64,000 bases of DNA from DAITBA01 sp036824005. GTDB lineage: Bacteria; Pseudomonadota; Gammaproteobacteria; Burkholderiales; Rhodocyclaceae. Numbering within the stretch: position 1 is the stretch's first letter; each line of letters opens with the position of its first letter. The notes under the pieces are model-generated. The model was not told where the DNA came from and ran no database searches. It was given only the letters and a program-made list of their open reading frames with translations. A program made the position numbers and the translations under genes. Location: positions 67,377 through 131,376 of the forward strand of contig DAITBA010000013.1 in the NCBI GenBank assembly GCA_036824005.1, given 5' to 3'. This document shows positions 17,239 to 25,149 of the stretch, in pieces.

Positions 17239-17736
17239 ATGGGACTGTTCAGCTTTATCAAGGAAGCAGGCGAGAAGCTTTTCGGCAAGGGAGAGGCGAA
17301 GGCCGCCCAGGACGCGGCGGCACAGAGCCCGACGTCGGAGAACGTGCAGCGCCTGAACGATGCTGCCGGCAACGCCATCAAGACGTACATCGAAGCGCTG
17401 GGATTGAAGGCAACGGGTTTGACCGTGACCTTTGCCGACTCCGTGGCAACGGTGTATGGCGTTGCGCCGGATCAGCAGACCAAGGAAAAGATCATCCTCT
17501 CGGCCGGCAACGTCGATGGCGTGAGTTCGGTCAACGACATGATGACCGTGGATCGCAGCGAGCCGGAGGCGCAGTTCTACACGGTCGTCAAGGGCGACAC
17601 GCTGTCGAAGATCGCCAAGGAATACTACGGCAATGCCAACAAGTACATGACAATCTTCGAGGCAAACAAGCCGATGCTGTCGCACCCCGACAAGATCTAC
17701 CCTGGGCAGGTGCTGCGCATCCCGCCTCAGGCGTAA
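17239..17736 (+). CDS. BON and LysM domain protein (Kbp/YgaU-like)
   Basis: This 165-residue protein starts at ATG 17239, 6 bases after GGGAGG. It begins MGLFSFIKEAGEKLF, then has a BON domain (about residues 45-100, LTVTFADSVATVYGVAPD) and a C-terminal LysM domain (about 110-160, YTVVKGDTLSKIAKEYYG with KIYPGQVLRIP). This is the domain order of E. coli Kbp (YgaU), a cytoplasmic potassium-binding protein. No signal peptide is visible, which fits a cytoplasmic location. It stands between mtnA and the aldolase gene without obvious functional connection. Confidence 0.9.
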   Translation: MGLFSFIKEAGEKLFGKGEAKAAQDAAAQSPTSENVQRLNDAAGNAIKTYIEALGLKATGLTVTFADSVATVYGVAPDQQTKEKIILSAGNVDGVSSVNDMMTVDRSEPEAQFYTVVKGDTLSKIAKEYYGNANKYMTIFEANKPMLSHPDKIYPGQVLRIPPQA

Positions 17737-17808
17737 GCAAGGCCGTGCCGGTGCAGCGAAGGTCTCGCGGCGCCGGCTGCCCCCACGGCGGCACGCGCTT
17801 CGCATAGC

Positions 17809-18477
17809 ATGTCGCCTGACGAACTCCATGTCCGGCAGGCGGTGGTCGATACCGCGCGGGCCATGTGCGCCGCCGGATTGAACCGCGGCAGCGCGGGCAA
17901 TGTCAGCGCGCGCATCGACGCACCCGGACTGCCGCCGGCATTCCTCATCACACCGACCGGACTGGCCTACGACGAGATGGCCACGCAGGACATCGTCGCC
18001 GTCGATCTCGGTGGACGCTCGCATGGTGGACGCCAGCCATCGTCGGAGTGGCGCTTCCATCGCGACATCTACGCCAGCCGTGCCGATGCTGGGGCCATCA
18101 TCCACGCCCACTCGCCTTTTGCCACCGCGCTTGCCTGTCTGCGCCGCGACATTCCGGCGTTTCACTACATGATCGCCCGCTTCGGCGGTGCTTCCGTGCG
18201 CTGCGCCGCCTATGCCACGTTCGGCACCCAGGCACTGTCCGATCATGCTCTGGATGCCTTGCACGGGCGCTGCGCCTGCCTTCTGGCCAATCACGGCATG
18301 ATCGTCTTCGGCTATGACCTGAAGCATGCGCTGGCCCTGGCCATCGAGTTCGAAGCACTGTGCGAGCAGTATTGGCGGGTGCTGCAGGCAGGGGAACCGG
18401 TGATACTCCCGGACGAGGAGATGGCGACAGTGCTGGAGAAGTTCAAATCCTACGGCCGGCAGGACGGCCTGGTGTAG
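17809..18477 (+). CDS. Class II aldolase/adducin family protein (possible methylthioribulose-phosphate aldolase)
   Basis: This 222-residue zinc-dependent aldolase-family protein has the L-fuculose-phosphate-aldolase pattern. GSAGNVSARID and FLITPTGLAYDEM are the substrate-phosphate loops. PSSEWRFHRDIY holds the catalytic Glu, and IIHAHSPFATAL plus LLANHGM supply zinc-binding histidines. The family also contains MtnB dehydratases, fuculose/ribulose-phosphate aldolases and the Ald2 enzyme, which splits methylthioribulose 1-phosphate into dihydroxyacetone phosphate and methylthioacetaldehyde. Proximity to mtnA makes the last option attractive, but it remains inference. Start and length are normal. 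Confidence 0.85.
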   Translation: MSPDELHVRQAVVDTARAMCAAGLNRGSAGNVSARIDAPGLPPAFLITPTGLAYDEMATQDIVAVDLGGRSHGGRQPSSEWRFHRDIYASRADAGAIIHAHSPFATALACLRRDIPAFHYMIARFGGASVRCAAYATFGTQALSDHALDALHGRCACLLANHGMIVFGYDLKHALALAIEFEALCEQYWRVLQAGEPVILPDEEMATVLEKFKSYGRQDGLV

Positions 18478-18638
18478 GACAAACACCGGCAAAAAATTAC
18501 CAGTTCGTCCGCTTTTCACGGATGCCGCGTTGGCGCATTATTCGTCCTGAGTTCCCGTTGTTCAGGCGCGCACTGCAGCCTCCCCACAGCACACCGGACA
18601 ACCGGCTTGAGCCTCCCCCGCACCCCCAGCCCCTTGTC

Positions 18639-18699
18639 GGCGAGCGCTCAACGTTAGCGGACTCCGGCAGCGCCGGCGAAGTTGTTCGCGGCGCTCGCC
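18639..18699. repeat. Nested palindrome in intergenic region
   Basis: A perfect 9-bp inverted repeat (GGCGAGCGC at 18639-18647, GCGCTCGCC at 18691-18699) encloses a shorter hairpin (CCGGC/GCCGG at 18664-18676). It lies in the 340 bases between the aldolase and response-regulator genes, where no gene is seen. No T-run follows, so it is not a standard terminator. It could be a dispersed palindromic repeat. Confidence 0.5.
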
Positions 18700-18817
18700 A
18701 GACAAACATCGGCCCGACGCGGCCACTCCCTTCCCGACGGAGGAGATCAGACCAACCGTGGCGCCAACGGGCGCCGATTAACGAGGTCGACGCCAACTCA
18801 GCTTGGGAGCTTTTCAG

Positions 18818-19210
18818 GTGACATTCACAGCTTTGGCAGACAGGGCATTGCTCGTCGTCGACGACGATCCGGACGACCGCATGCTCTTGTGCGGCCCCCT
18901 GTATAAGGCGGGATTTGACGTTACCGAGGCCGGATCGGGCGAAGCCGCACTGCAGCTGTGCCGGAACAACCGCTACTCGGCAGTCATCACAGATGGCTCG
19001 ATGCCCGGCATCGACGGTTTCCGCCTGACTCGCACGTTGCGCGCCGATCCGGCCTGGGCGCACCTGCCGATCATCATGGTCAGCGGACTCGAAGGACAGG
19101 CTTGGCAGGACATGGCGTTCGAATCCGGCGTCACCGCGTTCCTCGCCAAGCGCAGCGGGCGGCAACTGCTCGTCGAGCAGCTCTGCGGCGTACTCGATTC
19201 GACCCTCTGA
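18818..19210 (+). CDS. Single-domain response regulator
   Basis: This 130-residue receiver-only protein has acidic residues in LLVVDDDPDDR and phospho-acceptor Asp in AVITDGSMPGID. The switch residue is in IIMVSGLE and the conserved Lys in FLAKRSG. It has no output domain, so it probably acts through protein contacts. GTG at 18818 lies 8 bases after GGGAG; a TTG at 18803 is the alternative. No sensor kinase is adjacent. Confidence 0.85.
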   Translation: MTFTALADRALLVVDDDPDDRMLLCGPLYKAGFDVTEAGSGEAALQLCRNNRYSAVITDGSMPGIDGFRLTRTLRADPAWAHLPIIMVSGLEGQAWQDMAFESGVTAFLAKRSGRQLLVEQLCGVLDSTL

Positions 19211-19262
19211 CCGTCGCGGCAAGCGGCGCCACCCATGCGCCACCGCGAAAACGTCCATGCAA

Positions 19263-19781
19263 TCACATCCCCGACGGCGCGGTCGCGCTGCCGGCGCCTC
19301 GCAACAGTTCCGCTAACGCCACCTCGCCTTTGCGATCAAAGGGTAGGACGATTCCCAATTGACCGGCATGTATCTGCCCATGCACGCGGTAGGCAACGGA
19401 TTTCCGGCCTTCTCTGCGGGACTCGCCCAACTTGCGCATCAGGCCGCGGAGATCACTCACGGCACTCACCTCCAGCACGGCTTCGCCATGACGGGGAATG
19501 GTCACCGTCTGATCGCTGGCCCCGCTGGCAAGCGGCGATTCGTTGACCTCGACCACGTAGTTGAGGCCGTTCAGGGGGATGTCCACGTCATTGGGATTAC
19601 TTACGTGCAGCAGCAGGGTGAAGCGCTGCTCGGTTCGACCCAGATCGAGCACACGGATACCCGCCAGCGCCACCGTCGGCCGCTCGCGGATCGTGCCCAG
19701 CCCGACGCATCCCCACAGCAGCGCGGAAAGACAGCACGCCAGGGCCAAGCGATGCCACGTCTGGAGTTCTTTTCGCGGCAT
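19263..19781 (-). CDS. LEA14/WHy-domain lipoprotein-like protein
   Basis: This 172-residue protein has an N-terminal hydrophobic segment LALACCLSALLWGC that could be a lipoprotein signal (cysteine after LWG). A LEA14-type (water stress/hypersensitive) domain follows, seen in FTLLLHVSNPNDVDIPLNGL and VEVNESPLASGAS. Such proteins are usually periplasmic lipoproteins with unclear roles. An upstream TTG at 19817 overlaps the stop codon of the preceding reductase gene, so coupled translation from there is possible; ATG 19781 was chosen because it gives a standard signal peptide. Confidence 0.75.
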   Translation of the reverse strand: MPRKELQTWHRLALACCLSALLWGCVGLGTIRERPTVALAGIRVLDLGRTEQRFTLLLHVSNPNDVDIPLNGLNYVVEVNESPLASGASDQTVTIPRHGEAVLEVSAVSDLRGLMRKLGESRREGRKSVAYRVHGQIHAGQLGIVLPFDRKGEVALAELLRGAGSATAPSGM

Positions 19782-19813
19782 GCGCGCGGCGACCTGGAGC
19801 AGGATTGCGCAGA

Positions 19814-20692
19814 TCAATTGCCGGCGCCGGATGCCCGTTCCAGCACGAGCAGCAGGCTGGAGGTGTCCTCACGGCCCCAGCCGCAAGCCACGAGGGCGTT
19901 GAGCTGCTGCCACACCTGGGCCGCTATGGGCAGCGGTGTGCCCAGCCGAACCGCGTCGCCAAATAGCAATCCGAAGTCCTTGTGATGCAACCGCGCTTGG
20001 ACCAGTGCCTTGAAATCGCGCGCAGCCATCTTCATGCCAAACAAATCGAGCACCCGGCTGCCGGCGGAACCTCCCGCCAGAGCCTCGCGCACCTTGCCCG
20101 GATCGACGTCGCTGCTGCGCGCCAGTGCCAGAGCTTCGGCGGCAGCTTCGATGGCAGCGACCATGATCAACTGATTGCACGCCTTGGCTACCTGCCCGGC
20201 GCCGCTCGCGCCGATATGCACGATGGTCCGGCCCAAGGCTTGCAGAAGCGGGCGAACCCGCTCCAGCACCGCCTCGTCACCACCGACCATGATCGCCAGG
20301 GTGGCGTTGATCGCTCCCTGCTCGCCGCCGGAAACCGGCGCGTCGAGCATGTGCAGGCCACGTGCCGCCAGCTCTGCTGCGATATGCCGCGCGGCCGAAG
20401 GCGCGATGGTGCTCATGTCGACCAGGACCGTTCCGGGCGCGGCGCCCTCGACGATGCCGTTTTCGCCCAGGGCAAGGTCGATCACGTCCTCGCTCGACGT
20501 CACCATGGTGAATACCACTCCCGCACGACGGGCGACATCGGCCGCACTGGCACAGGCGCACGCGCCGGCGGCGAGCAGCGGCTGCATCGCGTCCGGCCGG
20601 CGCGCAAACACCGCCATGTCATGCCCGGCGCGCATGAGATGCAACGCCATCGGCCGGCCCATGACGCCGAGACCAATGAAACCGAGCTTCAT
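19814..20692 (-). CDS. NAD(P)-dependent 3-hydroxyisobutyrate/tartronate-semialdehyde reductase-like protein 1
   Basis: This 292-residue beta-hydroxyacid dehydrogenase is the second of two tandem paralogues. MKLGFIGLGVMGRPMALHL is the dinucleotide-binding loop, and DAPVSGGEQGAINATLAIM the substrate-binding signature. GAGQVAKACNQLIMV carries the catalytic lysine, and DFKALVQARLHHKDFGLL a C-terminal helix. The substrate may be tartronate semialdehyde, 3-hydroxyisobutyrate or succinic semialdehyde; the sequence alone does not decide. It lies 91 bases after its paralogue, with a palindromic-element arm between them. Confidence 0.9.
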   Translation of the reverse strand: MKLGFIGLGVMGRPMALHLMRAGHDMAVFARRPDAMQPLLAAGACACASAADVARRAGVVFTMVTSSEDVIDLALGENGIVEGAAPGTVLVDMSTIAPSAARHIAAELAARGLHMLDAPVSGGEQGAINATLAIMVGGDEAVLERVRPLLQALGRTIVHIGASGAGQVAKACNQLIMVAAIEAAAEALALARSSDVDPGKVREALAGGSAGSRVLDLFGMKMAARDFKALVQARLHHKDFGLLFGDAVRLGTPLPIAAQVWQQLNALVACGWGREDTSSLLLVLERASGAGN

Positions 20693-20715
20693 GTCATGCG
20701 CGCCCCGCTGTCTTC

Positions 20716-20736
20716 ACCACAGAGGACGCAGAGGAA
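20716..20736. repeat. One arm of the dispersed GAGGACGCAGAGG palindromic element
   Basis: ACCACAGAGGACGCAGAGGA matches the arms of two complete copies of the same palindromic element, at 34596-34682 and 49178-49251. Here only one arm is recognisable, in the 91 bases between the two reductase paralogues. Confidence 0.7.
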
Positions 20737-20783
20737 AGGCTGAAGTCTTCGTCGCTCCGCGCCCTGCGCGCGGTCCGCGCTGA

Positions 20784-21662
20784 CTATTCATTCACGCCAC
20801 TCATGCGCTCGAGCAGCTTGAGCATGGCGATGGAATCTTCCTCGCCCAGCCCGCTGCCGACCATGGCGTTGAACATCTGCGCCGTGGCCGCCGCGCCAGG
20901 CAGCATCAGGCCCAGGCGATGGGCTTCCTCCATCACGATGCGCAGATCCTTCTGATGCATCCACGCCTTGAAGCCGGGCTTAAAGTTGCGGTCCAGCATG
21001 CGCTGGCCGTGGTTCTCCAGGATCTTGCTGTAGGCGAATCCGCCCAGTAGCGCTTCGCGCACGCGGGCCGGATCCACGCCGCTCTTCCGGGCGAAATTCA
21101 GTGCCTCGGCCACTGCCGCCACGCCCATGCCGGTGACGATCTGGTTGCACGCCTTGGCCACCTGCCCGGCGCCGCAGGCGCCTACATGCACGATGTTCCT
21201 TCCCATGCATTCGAGGATAGGCTTGACGCGGCCAAACGCTTCGGCGCTGCCGCCGACCATGATGGACAGCGTGGCGTTGATTGCCCCCACCTCGCCGCCG
21301 GAGACGGGGGCATCGAGCATGGCTACGCCCGACTCGTTCAGGTTCGCGGCGATGCGCGCGGCCGCAGCCGGAGCGATGGTGCTCATGTCGATCACGATCA
21401 GCCCGGGCTTGGCGCCTTCGGCAATGCCGCCGGCGCCAACAGTCACCTGTTCCACGTCGGGTGCATCGGCAACCATCGTGATCACGACCTGCGAATGGCG
21501 CGCAACGTCTGCGGCGCTGCCGTACGCGCGGGCACCGACGGCAGTCAGCGGCTCGAGCGCCTCGGGACGACGCGCCCAGACGTGAAGGGAATGGCCGCCC
21601 CGGGCGACGTTGATGGCCATGGGACGCCCCATGATGCCGAGTCCGATGAATCCGACCTGCAC
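20784..21662 (-). CDS. NAD(P)-dependent 3-hydroxyisobutyrate/tartronate-semialdehyde reductase-like protein 2
   Basis: This 292-residue protein is equal in length to and clearly homologous with its downstream neighbour, so the pair arose by tandem duplication. It shows MQVGFIGLGIMGRPMAINV, DAPVSGGEVGAINATLSIM, catalytic lysine in GAGQVAKACNQIVTGM, and FKPGFKAWMHQKDLRIVME. It is first in the pair. The sequences differ enough to suggest separate substrates or cofactors. The roles proposed for the family (GarR/GlxR, MmsB) remain equally possible. Confidence 0.9.
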   Translation of the reverse strand: MQVGFIGLGIMGRPMAINVARGGHSLHVWARRPEALEPLTAVGARAYGSAADVARHSQVVITMVADAPDVEQVTVGAGGIAEGAKPGLIVIDMSTIAPAAAARIAANLNESGVAMLDAPVSGGEVGAINATLSIMVGGSAEAFGRVKPILECMGRNIVHVGACGAGQVAKACNQIVTGMGVAAVAEALNFARKSGVDPARVREALLGGFAYSKILENHGQRMLDRNFKPGFKAWMHQKDLRIVMEEAHRLGLMLPGAAATAQMFNAMVGSGLGEEDSIAMLKLLERMSGVNE

Positions 21663-21847
21663 GTCGCTGCCTCCTTTGGCTTACGGTACTCCGACCGCGA
21701 CGATGCAGTGGTCTTCACACGCGCATCGGCACGCCCCGGCGCGCAGATGTGTAGGTGCTTCGCTGTGGTCAGGCTGAAGAGCTTGTCGCCGCTCGAGTAT
21801 TCGAGCGTCAGAGATTACACGCTTCGCAGCCTGCGCAAAAGGGGCAA

Positions 21848-22135
21848 TCAGGCGGCAACGGCACAGCTGGCTTCGGTGCGCACCACAGTCTCGCGCGCGG
21901 CGATGATGCCGAGGTAGGCAGCGCCGGTTTTGAGTCGCTCCGCCACCGAGCGCTCGGAAAACGGCCCGAAGTAGCGGGCCTGCCGCGCAGCATCGCGACA
22001 CGGCCGTGCCATCGGCCACAGAACAAGATAGAAGCCCGGCGCAAGCCGGTAGCCCTGCGGCCCCGTCCCGGCCGGCAGTGCGCCCGCCGCACGTTTGCCG
22101 ACCACTTCTACGATTTCGCTGGTTATCGCTTTCAA
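21848..22135 (-). CDS. Small protein of unknown function with TTG start
   Basis: This is an open frame of 95 residues not recognised as a known family. GGAGGAG lies about 7 bases before TTG at 22135, supporting translation. Residues around PQGYRLAPGFYLVLWP and ARQARYFGPFSERSVAERL look like a folded soluble protein, and no signal peptide is visible. It lies 75 bases downstream of the phasin gene in the same direction and may be co-transcribed with it. Confidence 0.5.
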   Translation of the reverse strand: MKAITSEIVEVVGKRAAGALPAGTGPQGYRLAPGFYLVLWPMARPCRDAARQARYFGPFSERSVAERLKTGAAYLGIIAARETVVRTEASCAVAA

Positions 22136-22210
22136 TACCTGTCTCCTCCGTTTCCGGTCACCCCCGTTCCCACGACCGACGCGCGGGGTCGGAGGCAGAC
22201 CTGGCGCTCG

Positions 22211-22666
22211 CTATGCCGCGAGCTTGTGCGACGACTTACGCTCGACGTGCGCCGGCTCGCGACGACGCTCGCCAGCGGCCCGTCCTTCCCGCATGCCGGC
22301 AAAATCGACGAACTCTTCCACGCTTTCGACAAGATGCCGGTTGAACGCGTGCTCTTGCTCCTGCAGGATCCCATTGAATTCGGCCAGCCAATGTTTGGCC
22401 GCGTCGGAGTAAGAACGCACCAGATCTACCGTGTGCTGCGTGGTTTCCTGCACCGTCGAGTCCCAGCGCGGCAACGGTGCGTACAACGCACCTTTCGGCA
22501 AGCTCGCCTGCGCGGCCTTGCCTGTTTCCGCGCACAACGTTTCAAAAGTATCGAGTTGCAGTTTGACGACGCGCTCGACGCCGTCAAGCACCCAGATGGC
22601 GTAACGCCGCGTTGCATCGACATTGCACTTGAACAACGTGCCGAACGAATCCGCTGCATGAATCAT
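22211..22666 (-). CDS. Phasin family protein
   Basis: This 151-residue protein resembles phasins, amphipathic helical proteins that coat polyhydroxyalkanoate granules. YAIWVLDGVERVVKLQLDTFE and DSTVQETTQHTVDLVRSYSD, followed by HWLAEFNGILQEQEHAFN, fit the family's continuous amphipathic helices. ATG at 22666 lies 8 bases after GGAGG; an earlier in-frame start at 22681 precedes that site. No polymer synthase gene is in the window. Confidence 0.8.
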   Translation of the reverse strand: MIHAADSFGTLFKCNVDATRRYAIWVLDGVERVVKLQLDTFETLCAETGKAAQASLPKGALYAPLPRWDSTVQETTQHTVDLVRSYSDAAKHWLAEFNGILQEQEHAFNRHLVESVEEFVDFAGMREGRAAGERRREPAHVERKSSHKLAA

Positions 22667-23033
22667 GATAAGTACCTCCAATCCTGGGTTGGAAAAGTGA
22701 GTTTGCGCCCCCGCATTTCGTGCCGCTCCGCCCGGGTGCCGACGGACCGAACGGCTTTTGTCTGCGTCGGGCGTCGTCAGGGGCAGCGCGCGCAGTGTGG
22801 TACCGCAACGTTACAGCAGTTCGTATGCCTGGCCGGAAATCACGACCCGCAGCAAGGCAGACCCGGGTTCTTCCGGAAAGTTCACGCTGTTTCCGCAATG
22901 AAGGCGCAATGGTCCTTGATTCGTGCCACGAAGGCTATCAGCCCCTTCTGAATGTGTGTAGGAATTGCGCCCCACGGTCGTAAGATTCTTCCTACAAAGC
23001 GCCGTCCCGGGCGATGCGTTTCGGCGCCCGCCC
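22667..23033. other. Intergenic region with an 8-bp dyad
   Basis: No convincing gene is seen. An inverted repeat TGTAGGAA (22957-22964) / TTCCTACA (22989-22996) lies just beyond the stop codon of the NarL-type regulator and about 290 bases upstream of the phasin start. It could be an operator for the adjacent regulator or a weak hairpin; no T-run follows it on the minus strand. Confidence 0.5.
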
Positions 23034-23666
23034 CTATTCGTCGAGGCGATGCTTTACGACATAGCGCGTCAGCTCGGCATTGCTGCCCATGGCCAGCTTT
23101 TCCAGAATTCGCTTGCGATAGGTGCCGATAGTCTTGACGCTCAGATGCAGGTCCTCGCCGATCTGGGTCAGGGAGCGCCCTCCGGCAATGCGAATGAGTA
23201 TGTCAAACTCGCGACGGCTCAATCGCTCGTGCGCTGCCTGCTCCTGCTTCGGAATGCTGTCGGAAAGCAGCTTCTCCGCCAGACCGGGACCAACGTAACG
23301 GCCGCCCTGCACTACGCGGCGGATGGCCTCGCGCAATTGCTCGGGCGTGCTGTCCTTGCTCAGGTAGCCCGCGGCACCAGCCTTCAGGCTGGACAACGCG
23401 TACTCGTCCTCGGAGAAGTTGCTGAAGATCAGCACCGGCAGTCCGGGCTTTTCCCGCTTGATACGCTTGAGCGCGGCGAGCCCGTTCTGATCCGGCATGG
23501 CTATGTCGAGCAGAACCAGGTCCCATTGCCCGCTCTTGATCATGGCCAGCGCCTCGCGCGCGCAACTCGCCTCGCCGGCGATGGTCATGTCGGGTGTTTC
23601 GGCAAGGAACTGCTTGAGCCCTTCGCGCACCACCACATGGTCATCGACGATCAGTATCCGCACCAT
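23034..23666 (-). CDS. NarL/LuxR-family response regulator
   Basis: This 210-residue regulator has a receiver domain (MVRILIVDDHVVVREGL; phospho-acceptor Asp in WDLVLLDIAMPDQNG; Lys in GYLSKDSTPEQL). The C-terminal LuxR-type helix-turn-helix reads RLSRREFDILIRIAGGRSL and DLHLSVKTIGTYRKRILEK. Its start overlaps the 3' end of the kinase gene by 26 bases, so the two form one translationally coupled pair. The target genes are unknown. A dyad just past its stop codon may be a binding site. Confidence 0.92.
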   Translation of the reverse strand: MVRILIVDDHVVVREGLKQFLAETPDMTIAGEASCAREALAMIKSGQWDLVLLDIAMPDQNGLAALKRIKREKPGLPVLIFSNFSEDEYALSSLKAGAAGYLSKDSTPEQLREAIRRVVQGGRYVGPGLAEKLLSDSIPKQEQAAHERLSRREFDILIRIAGGRSLTQIGEDLHLSVKTIGTYRKRILEKLAMGSNAELTRYVVKHRLDE

Positions 23667-24771
23667 GGGCGGCCTCCCGTCGTTGCTTTGAATGACCGGG
23701 GTCCTCCAGGGGCAGGTGGAGCGTTACCGTCGTTCCGCCAGCCGCCGCGGCCTCGATGATCACCTCACCGCCGAGATAGAGGGCGCGTTCGCGCATGCCC
23801 AGAAGACCGAAGGTACCCGTGCCGGACTGGCTGTCACCGCCCATGCCGACGCCGTCGTCGGCGATCCTGACCACCAACTCGCCGCGGCTCTTGCGCGCGT
23901 GGATGGCAACTGTCTTCGCTTGAGAGTGGCGCGCGACATTGGTCAGCGCCTCCTGAATGATGCGAAATACCGCGGTGGCGCGCTGCGATGACAAGCGGAT
24001 GTACTCGGGCAGGCGCAACTCGGCCCGAATGCCTGTCAGCCGCGTGAACTCCTCTGCGTGCCACTTGACTGTCGCCACCAGGCCGAGCGTGTCGAGCATG
24101 GCCGGCCGCAGTGCCGAGGAGATCTTCTTCACCGTCTGCAGGGCGCCTTCCGTAAGCCCAAGAAGGGACGTTAGCCGCTCGTGCAGGGGCTGCCCGGCCT
24201 CGATCTTCTCCAGCGCCGTTGCCAGCCCCAGCTTCACCATCGTCAGCGTGCTGCCCAGCTGATCATGCACTTCCCGTGCCATGCGTGCACTCTCCTCCTC
24301 ACGCACGGATTCGATGTGTGCGGTGAGCCGGCGCAGGCGGCGCGACGTGTCTTCGAGCTCCAGTTCGGTGCGCTTGCGCTCGGTGATGTCGCTCAGCGTT
24401 CCGATCCAGCCGGCAATGCTGCCCTGCTCATCAACCTCTGGCACCGCCTGAACCAACACCCACACCGCCGCACCATCGTCTCGGACGAGGCGGTGCTCGG
24501 AGCGAAACGGCACGCTCTGCGCCAACGCCGAGCGCCACGCCGCCACGACGCGATCCCGATCGTCATCGTGCAGGGGCGCGAGCAACGCATCCTCCAGCGC
24601 TTCCCTCGGTGCGATGCCGGCGATTTCGAATGCCCGACGATTGGCGAAAGCAAGCGTCCCCTGCGGGTCGGTGCCGAAGATGCCCACCGGCGCCGCCGCC
24701 AGCGCGCGGAAACGCTTTGCGTTGATCAGCCGGGTGCGGTTGGTCGGCCGGCTTTGATTGCCACGGGTCAT
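23641..24771 (-). CDS. PAS-domain sensor histidine kinase (HisKA_3 type)
   Basis: This soluble kinase of about 376 residues has one PAS domain (about residues 18-135, FGTDPQGTLAFANRRAFE). A HisKA_3 dimerisation domain carries the phosphorylatable His in MAREVHDQLGSTLTMVKLG. A HATPase domain follows (QEALTNVARHSQAKTV, FGLLGMRERALYLGGEV). No transmembrane segment is seen, so the PAS domain probably senses a cytoplasmic signal. It is the cognate partner of the overlapping NarL-type regulator. ATG at 24771 was chosen; the frame is open to 24855 and the exact start is uncertain. Confidence 0.9.
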   Translation of the reverse strand: MTRGNQSRPTNRTRLINAKRFRALAAAPVGIFGTDPQGTLAFANRRAFEIAGIAPREALEDALLAPLHDDDRDRVVAAWRSALAQSVPFRSEHRLVRDDGAAVWVLVQAVPEVDEQGSIAGWIGTLSDITERKRTELELEDTSRRLRRLTAHIESVREEESARMAREVHDQLGSTLTMVKLGLATALEKIEAGQPLHERLTSLLGLTEGALQTVKKISSALRPAMLDTLGLVATVKWHAEEFTRLTGIRAELRLPEYIRLSSQRATAVFRIIQEALTNVARHSQAKTVAIHARKSRGELVVRIADDGVGMGGDSQSGTGTFGLLGMRERALYLGGEVIIEAAAAGGTTVTLHLPLEDPGHSKQRREAAHGADTDRR

Positions 24772-24891
24772 GTGTCCTGACTTGCCGGCCATCCTCCGGC
24801 AGCACAACGGAAGTAAACGAAATCCATGCAGTGTATGGTCGCCGAGGCCGGCCATTGTATACCTTCATGGCCCTGCGGCCTGATGCCCCTC

Positions 24892-24908
24892 TGCACCACT
24901 GTGATGCA
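24892..24908 (+). promoter_or_regulatory. NtrC-type enhancer-like site upstream of ybiB
   Basis: TGCACCACTGTGATGCA fits the NtrC consensus TGCAC-N7-GTGCA with one mismatch. It lies about 98 bases upstream of the sigma-54 element at 25006, a normal enhancer distance. Confidence 0.5.
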
Positions 24909-25005
24909 CGCCGGCCACTCATGCACCAGGATCGGCGGCAATCAGTACCATCCGGCAAGGCTCCCGCTAACGTAACGCCGGCACTGGGTCTGTGCGCGTA
25001 CCCCA

Positions 25006-25021
25006 TGGCACGCACGTTGCT
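25006..25021 (+). promoter_or_regulatory. Sigma-54 (-24/-12) promoter of ybiB
   Basis: TGGCACGCACGTTGCT matches the sigma-54 consensus TGGCACG-N4-TTGCW exactly, with the GG and GC doublets 10 bases apart. Transcription would start near 25032. A GC-rich hairpin (GCGGGCG/CGCCCGC, near 25058-25074) lies in the leader. Confidence 0.85.
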
Positions 25022-25149
25022 AGCCCAAACCGTCATGCGCAGCAACCAACTCCTATGCGGGCGTCACGCCCGCGCTTCCGAGATGGCAGTCTGTTACCGC
25101 GGCAGCACGAGACGGCCCGTTGCCGCCCACAATAACGTCGGAGACAACG

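Noticed and set aside
25032..25149. Possible attenuator in the ybiB leader
   Set aside because: The GCGGGCG/CGCCCGC hairpin has a three-base loop and no T-run, and no hexaloop pair is present.
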